Of a DNA stretch of 64,000 nucleotides, positions 59,964-64,000 are shown piece by piece (position 1 is the first letter of the stretch; every line of letters starts with the position of its first letter). This stretch comes from Halosaccharopolyspora lacisalsi. Its GTDB lineage: Bacteria > Actinomycetota > Actinomycetes > Mycobacteriales > Pseudonocardiaceae. The DNA lies in NCBI RefSeq assembly GCF_014137975.1, contig NZ_JACGWZ010000005.1, positions 1 through 64,000 of the forward strand, given 5' to 3'. The position numbers and the translations under genes were made by a program. The notes below the pieces were generated by a model. The model did not search any database. It was not told where the DNA came from and saw nothing but the letters and a program-made list of their open reading frames with translations.

Positions 59964-60711
59964 ATGCTGGACACGACGGATCACTCGTTCGTGGTGACGA
60001 TGGAGTCCGGTCGCGTTTCCGGCATCGCGATCGATCCCGGACCGCTCGACGTTCCTTGCCAGTTCTCGAGCCGCGCGGGTGCCGAGACCTGGCGCAACTT
60101 CGGCGTCGCCGTGCTGCCCCGAGGTATCACGGAACCTGGTCGTGCACCTTCCAGCGGGACATGCGACTCGAGGGCAACGTTCTCGCGCTCATGCAGAATC
60201 TGCGCTGCATCACCGAACAGATCGAGCTGCTGCGCATCGTCGGTGTGCCCGTCCGAAAGGAACGACGGCACGACGGCCGAGATTTCTCCCGTCACGGGCC
60301 GTTACGTCACCCTCGAGGTCGACGGACTGGAATACAAGCTCGTCTCCCCGAGAACGGTACCGGCCAGCCCCTCGTGTGCCAGCACACCGCAGGCTGCCAC
60401 GACCACCAGTGGCGCGATCTGCTCGAGGACGAGGAGATCACCGCGAACTACCGGGTGATCGCCTACGACCTGCCGCGGCACGGGAAGTCGGACCCGCCGG
60501 AGAACGCCGAGTGGTGGAAAGAGGAGTATCGGCTCTCCGCCGACCACTTCGCCCGCTTCATCGTCGCGCTGTACGACGCGCTCGAGCTGGAGGAGCCGAT
60601 CTTCGTCGGCTCCTCGTCCGGCGGTGACATCGCGCTGCAGCTCGCGCACCGCCGCCCCGACCGGTTCGCCGGCGTGATCCCGGTGGAGGGTGCCGACTAC
60701 TCCGCACCCCG
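59964..60711 (+). pseudogene. Decayed SCP2-like / alpha-beta hydrolase locus
   Basis: Several frames carry parts of one or two genes. First comes an SCP2-like stretch (TTDHSFVVTMESGRVSGIAID, CQFSSRAGAETWRNFG), then after a frameshift MRLEGNVLALMQNLRCITEQIELLR. Next is the start of an alpha/beta hydrolase (GRYVTLEVDGLEYKLVS) and, after another frameshift near 60345, its body (LVCQHTAGCHDHQWRDLL, YDLPRHGKSDPPE, nucleophile motif GSSSGG). The homology stops at about 60711, before the catalytic His. Two genes or one fusion protein cannot be told apart. Non-functional. Confidence 0.72.
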
Positions 60712-60892
60712 CTCGGTCCGGCTCGGGTCTTCGACGCTCGGCCGGTCAGCGCCGGTGCTGACCGGCCGAGCGCTTCCGCGCGCCCGCACTCGCACCGTCG
60801 GCCCGGCACTTCCCGGCCGGGGTTCGCGTCAGAAACTTGCTCGTTCCCCCTTGTGACGGCCATTACGTAGGGGTTAGCGTCTTGTTCCAACA

Positions 60893-60906
60893 GGAAAGCG
60901 CTTTCC
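60893..60906. promoter_or_regulatory. LacI/GalR-type operator GGAAAGCGCTTTCC (upstream of the oxidoreductase operon)
   Basis: A perfect 14-base palindrome of the common LacI-family operator type, about 45 bases before the oxidoreductase start. A close copy lies at 63396-63409. The regulator is not identified in the window. Confidence 0.78.
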
Positions 60907-60950
60907 AGTGTTTTCGGCCGGCGCCGTCCCGACCAAGGCGTGCACGAGAG

Positions 60951-62084
60951 GTGAGAACCACGTCCACCAACAAGCCCCGGACCCGTGCCGTCATCGTCGG
61001 TGCGGGCGCCGTCGCAGCCAGTCACCTGACCGCGTTCCGCGCGTTCGGCGACGAGGTCGAACTGGTCGCGGCGGTCGACCCCGACGAGTCCCGGCTGAAC
61101 ACCTTCTGCGCTCGGGTCGGGCACGTGCGGGGTTACACCGACCTGCACAAGATGCTGGATGCCGAGCGCCCCGACCTGGTTTCGATCTGCACGCCGCCGG
61201 CGCTGCACGTCGACCAGGTCGTGCGGGTGCTGCGTGCCGGTGCCTGGGTGTGGTGCGAGAAGCCGCCGTGCTTGTCGCTGGCCGGCTACGACGAGATCGT
61301 CGCCGCCGAGTCCGACCGCGGGCCGTACGCCTCCTTCGTCTTCCAGCACCGCTTCGGTTCGGCCGCCCGGCACGCTCGGCAGCTGATCGCCGCGAGGGAA
61401 CTGGGCAGGCCGCTCGTCGCGCACTGCCAGACCACGTGGTACCGAGACGCCGACTACTTCGCCGTGCCCTGGCGGGGACGGTGGGAGACCGAGGGCGGTG
61501 GGCCGTCCATCGGACACGGCGTCCATCAGATGGATCTCATGCTGCATCTGCTCGGTCCGTGGACCGAGGTGCGGGCGATGACGGGTCGGCTGGTGCACGA
61601 CGTCGAGACCGAGGACGTCTCGACGGCGCTGGTCCGGTTCGACTCCGGTGCGATGGCCACAGTGGTGAACAGCGTCGTGTCTCCGGACGAGGTCAGCCGC
61701 ATTCGGCTGGACTGCTCGGATGCCACGGTCGAGCTGACCCACCTGTACGGGTACGGCAACGAGGACTGGGTCTACACCCCGGCCCCGCACGTCACCGACG
61801 CGACGCGGGTCAAGCACTGGCGCGGTCCTCCCGAGTGCGAGCCCAGCTCGCACACCGCGATGCTTCGACACCTGCTCGCCGCGATGGACGCGGGCGAACG
61901 TCCGGTGTGCAGCGGAGCTGAGGGACGCGCGGCGTTGGAGTTCGTCGCCGCGCTGTACAAGTCCGCGGCCACCGGCCTACCGGTGCGTTCCGGGGAGATC
62001 GACCCGCAGGACCCCTTCTACGCGCTCATGCACGGCGACGTGCCGGAACGATTGACGGCGGCCGGAGAGGAGACCGAAGCATGA
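60951..62084 (+). CDS. Gfo/Idh/MocA family oxidoreductase
   Basis: A 377-residue NAD(P)-dependent sugar/inositol-type oxidoreductase with a Rossmann motif AVIVGAGAVAASHLTAF, the conserved CEKPPCLSLAGY lysine-containing loop (catalytic Lys in EKP) and the C-terminal GHGVHQMDLMLHLLG with His. The start is taken as the GTG at 60951, where homology begins; there is no clear ribosome site. Its stop overlaps the DUF6807 gene (ATGA). It probably oxidises a sugar or polyol. Confidence 0.88.
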   Translation: MRTTSTNKPRTRAVIVGAGAVAASHLTAFRAFGDEVELVAAVDPDESRLNTFCARVGHVRGYTDLHKMLDAERPDLVSICTPPALHVDQVVRVLRAGAWVWCEKPPCLSLAGYDEIVAAESDRGPYASFVFQHRFGSAARHARQLIAARELGRPLVAHCQTTWYRDADYFAVPWRGRWETEGGGPSIGHGVHQMDLMLHLLGPWTEVRAMTGRLVHDVETEDVSTALVRFDSGAMATVVNSVVSPDEVSRIRLDCSDATVELTHLYGYGNEDWVYTPAPHVTDATRVKHWRGPPECEPSSHTAMLRHLLAAMDAGERPVCSGAEGRAALEFVAALYKSAATGLPVRSGEIDPQDPFYALMHGDVPERLTAAGEETEA

Positions 62085-63001
62085 GCGAGCCGATCACGGT
62101 CACGCACCGGCACGGCGAACGGATCACGGTGGAGGCCGCGGGGGTCGAGCTGATGACCTACGTGTACGAGCCCGACCCCGTGGAGTTCGAGTCACGCAAG
62201 CCGTACGCCCATCCGCTGCGCACGCCGTCGGGGAACACGGTCACCGGGTACCGGCCGAATGACCACCGGTGGCACAAGGGGCTGCAGATGACCGCGAGCC
62301 ACGTGTCCGGGCAGAACTTCTGGGGTGGCAACAGCTACGTCCGGGGTGCGGGGTACCAGGCGCTGCCCGAGCGCGTCGGCTCGATGCGCCACGACGACTT
62401 CGAGCGCTTCGACGTCGCCACGGACCGTCTGAGCTTCGTCGAGCGGCTGACCTGGCTGGAAAACGGCGGGCAGCCGTGGGCGGAGGAGAAACGCGGTCTC
62501 GACCTGCACTCGGTCGACACGGAGGAGGGGTCGTGGGCGCTGGACTGGTCGATCCGTCTCACCAACCTCCGCCCGGAGCCGCTGCGCTTCGGAAGCCCCA
62601 CGACTGAGGGCCGGGAGATGGCGGGCTACACCGGACTGCACTGGCGCGGCCCTCGCGATTTCACCGGTGGAGAGGCGCTCGGCGCGGACGGGCGCCGGGG
62701 TGCGGCCGAGTTGATGGGGCAGCAGGCTCCGTGGCTGGGTTTCGTCGGCGCGCACGACGGTGTCGACCGCCATTCGACGGTGGTCTTCGCGCACGCACCC
62801 GAGAACGCGGGGGCGATCCACGAGTCGCACTGGTTCGTGCGCGCGGAACCGGCCCCGACCGTCGCCGCGTCCTGGGCGTTCTTCGAGGAGTTCGAACTCG
62901 CTCCCGGCGACGACTTCACCTATCGCTATCGCGTCGTGGTCGCCGACGGTGCCTGGGATCACGACCGGATCGAGCGCTACCTCAAGATCCATTCCTGGTA
63001 G
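62081..63001 (+). CDS. DUF6807 (PmoA-type) family protein
   Basis: A 306-residue protein of the DUF6807 family. The pattern SRKPYAHPLRTPSGNTVTGYRPNDHRWHKGL is characteristic, as are TTEGREMAGYTGLHWRGPRDF and ESHWFVRAEP. Such proteins are often paired with Gfo/Idh/MocA oxidoreductases in sugar-breakdown loci. The name PmoA used in databases does not imply methane oxidation here. ATG overlaps the previous stop. No signal peptide, so cytosolic. The catalytic role is unproven. Confidence 0.85.
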   Translation: MSEPITVTHRHGERITVEAAGVELMTYVYEPDPVEFESRKPYAHPLRTPSGNTVTGYRPNDHRWHKGLQMTASHVSGQNFWGGNSYVRGAGYQALPERVGSMRHDDFERFDVATDRLSFVERLTWLENGGQPWAEEKRGLDLHSVDTEEGSWALDWSIRLTNLRPEPLRFGSPTTEGREMAGYTGLHWRGPRDFTGGEALGADGRRGAAELMGQQAPWLGFVGAHDGVDRHSTVVFAHAPENAGAIHESHWFVRAEPAPTVAASWAFFEEFELAPGDDFTYRYRVVVADGAWDHDRIERYLKIHSW

Positions 63002-63523
63002 GAGTCCTCATGACCACGACGTACTCGCGTCGCCGACAGCGGTGCGGGGCGATCCCGCGCCATCGGATTCTATCGGGGGATCGCGGCTCTGCCCGTGACA
63101 GCGCTTGCCTCTTCGACGGGCTTCGCTCTGGCTTTCTCGGATCGGTGGTGATCACTTTGCCCTGATCGAAAAAGATCAGCGGATTCACCGCGGTTTCGAC
63201 CGTGCTCCTGCTGCTCACGGCCGGTCCGGTCTCGTCGTTCGTGCCGCGCCGATTCAGCAGTCCTTCGCTTCTCACCTTGGAAACATCTCCTCTCCGAGTT
63301 TCCGGAGAAGCTGCCGAAACACGCCGGTGAACCGGAAGACCGCTGATTTGCGCAAGTTTCGGGAATTGACAGTGAAGGCCGATGCTGGTTTCTTTGGAAA
63401 GCGCTTACCGATTTGCCCGGGTTCCGAGAAGCGGGGCGTCTCATCGAACCTTCGGCACCGAACGCGCACGGCACGGAACACGGTCGCTCGAATGACGTGA
63501 ACGAATCATCCCAGGAGACGACA
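63002..63523. other. Intergenic region with a doubtful 51-codon ORF
   Basis: About 520 bases between the DUF6807 gene and the transporter. An ORF at 63010-63165 has a GGAG site and begins MTTTYSRRRQRCG, but its product shows no domain. Downstream, a hydrophobic stretch (SGFTAVSTVLLLLTAGPVSS) at about 63174-63240 has no start codon; both may be remains of a decayed gene. The operator copy at 63396-63409 lies here. Base composition is lower in GC towards 63300-63420. Confidence 0.4.
63396..63409. promoter_or_regulatory. LacI/GalR-type operator GGAAAGCGCTTACC (upstream of the MHS transporter)
   Basis: Differs from the perfect palindrome at 60893-60906 by one base and lies about 115 bases upstream of the transporter start. 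This suggests that both units answer to the same LacI-type regulator. Confidence 0.7.
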
Positions 63524-64000
63524 TTGAGACGCGAGACAGTGGAGCGCTCACCTTCGCCCGAACAGCGAAGCTCCCGAAGAATGGCGAACAAGGCCGCGGC
63601 GAGCGGTTGGGTCGGCAGCGCCCTGGAGTACTACGACTGGTTCCTTTACGGCACGGCCGCCGCCCTGGTCTTTCCCGGTATCTTCTTCCCCGAGGGCAGC
63701 TCCGCCGTCGCGTTGATCGCGTCGTTGGGCACGTACGCCGTCGGGTACGTCGCGCGGCCGATCGGTGCGGCCGTCCTCGGGCACTGGGGGGACAGGCGGG
63801 GTCGCAAGAACCTGCTGTTCCTCTGCATGATGTTGATGGGCGCGTCGGTGTTCGCGATCGGGCTGCTGCCCACCTACGGCCAGATCGGCATCCTGGCTCC
63901 CATCCTGCTGGTGCTCCTGCGGCTCGTCCAGGGGTTCGCCGTGGCCGGTGAGCTGAGCGGCGCCAGCGCCATGATTACGGAGCACGCGCCGTTCGGACGC
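63524..64000 (+). CDS. MFS transporter, MHS family, 3'-truncated by window end
   Basis: First 159 residues of a metabolite:H+ symporter: the family opening ASGWVGSALEYYDWFLYGTAAALVFP and the loop GHWGDRRGRKNLLF, with the early membrane helices and LLRLVQGFAVAGELSGAS, where the MHS signature begins. The TTG at 63524 is chosen because AGGAG lies eight bases upstream; the next in-frame ATG (63581) has no such site. Control by the shared LacI-type operator suggests import of a sugar acid or polyol used by the oxidoreductase operon. Confidence 0.85.
   Translation, partial: MRRETVERSPSPEQRSSRRMANKAAASGWVGSALEYYDWFLYGTAAALVFPGIFFPEGSSAVALIASLGTYAVGYVARPIGAAVLGHWGDRRGRKNLLFLCMMLMGASVFAIGLLPTYGQIGILAPILLVLLRLVQGFAVAGELSGASAMITEHAPFGR

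Noticed and set aside
62081..63001. Methane monooxygenase PmoA
   Set aside because: The DUF6807 family carries that label in some databases, but this is a soluble protein paired with a sugar-type oxidoreductase and has no membrane helices.

Overview
The window is high-GC actinomycete DNA: G/C-rich third codon positions, frequent GTG/TTG starts behind GGAGG-type ribosome sites, and LacI/TetR/GntR/PucR regulators. The gene set (mycobacterial-type propane/phenol monooxygenase operon, geosmin locus with family 2B encapsulins, MAS-like polyketide synthase remnant, deazaflavin-dependent reductase) points to Pseudonocardiales, something like Saccharopolyspora or Actinopolyspora. The genus is inference. 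No rRNA, tRNA or CRISPR array was recognised.

Layout. 1-4.2 kb: the 3' part of a GABA-type aminotransferase, then two tandem PucR regulators. 4.8-10 kb: an F420-type reductase, a polyketide synthase reduced to KS + half KR + ACP, an intact geranylgeranyl-reductase-like flavoprotein, a haloalkane dehalogenase remnant and two tiny ORFs. 10.2-22.8 kb: a complete soluble diiron monooxygenase locus. A divergent AcoR/MimR-type activator faces hydroxylase alpha, reductase, hydroxylase beta and coupling protein, followed by a MIP18/DUF59-like protein, a dedicated GroEL, a zinc alcohol dehydrogenase, an amidohydrolase, a second DUF59 protein and a conserved unknown. 22.9-23.5 kb: two gene stumps. 23.6-27 kb: a self-contained P450 system (P450, TetR, [3Fe-4S] ferredoxin, ferredoxin reductase). 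27-28.4 kb: a TnpB element whose right end abuts the lexA stop codon. 28.4-29.8 kb: lexA and a cold-shock gene. 29.9-33.2 kb: a glycosyltransferase / alpha-beta hydrolase / P450 operon.

34.7-41.9 kb is the most distinctive part. An IPP isomerase gene diverges from a row of family 2B encapsulin shell, geosmin synthase, second family 2B shell and polyprenyl diphosphate synthase. These genes look able to take IPP to geosmin, with at least the last steps plausibly inside a two-component protein shell. A short LGT(S/A)AAR-type motif recurs in both shell N-termini and twice in the cyclase.

42-64 kb is a catabolic region. A LysR regulator diverges from a HisD/HpsN-like dehydrogenase, tandem NTF2 and nitrilase operon. 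Convergent to it lies a bicupin / hydrolase / SDR / HpcH-aldolase operon beside a LacI regulator, an MHS transporter and a Tat-exported GH13 enzyme. The bicupin, transporter and GH13 genes each have a TACGTAT-centred palindrome at the promoter. Then come a GntR regulator, a second nitrilase, an APC permease, a decayed SCP2/hydrolase locus, a Gfo/Idh/MocA + DUF6807 pair and the start of another MHS transporter. The last two units share a GGAAAGCGCTT-N-CC operator. Decayed genes recur between intact operons, so this looks like an accessory region with ongoing gene loss.
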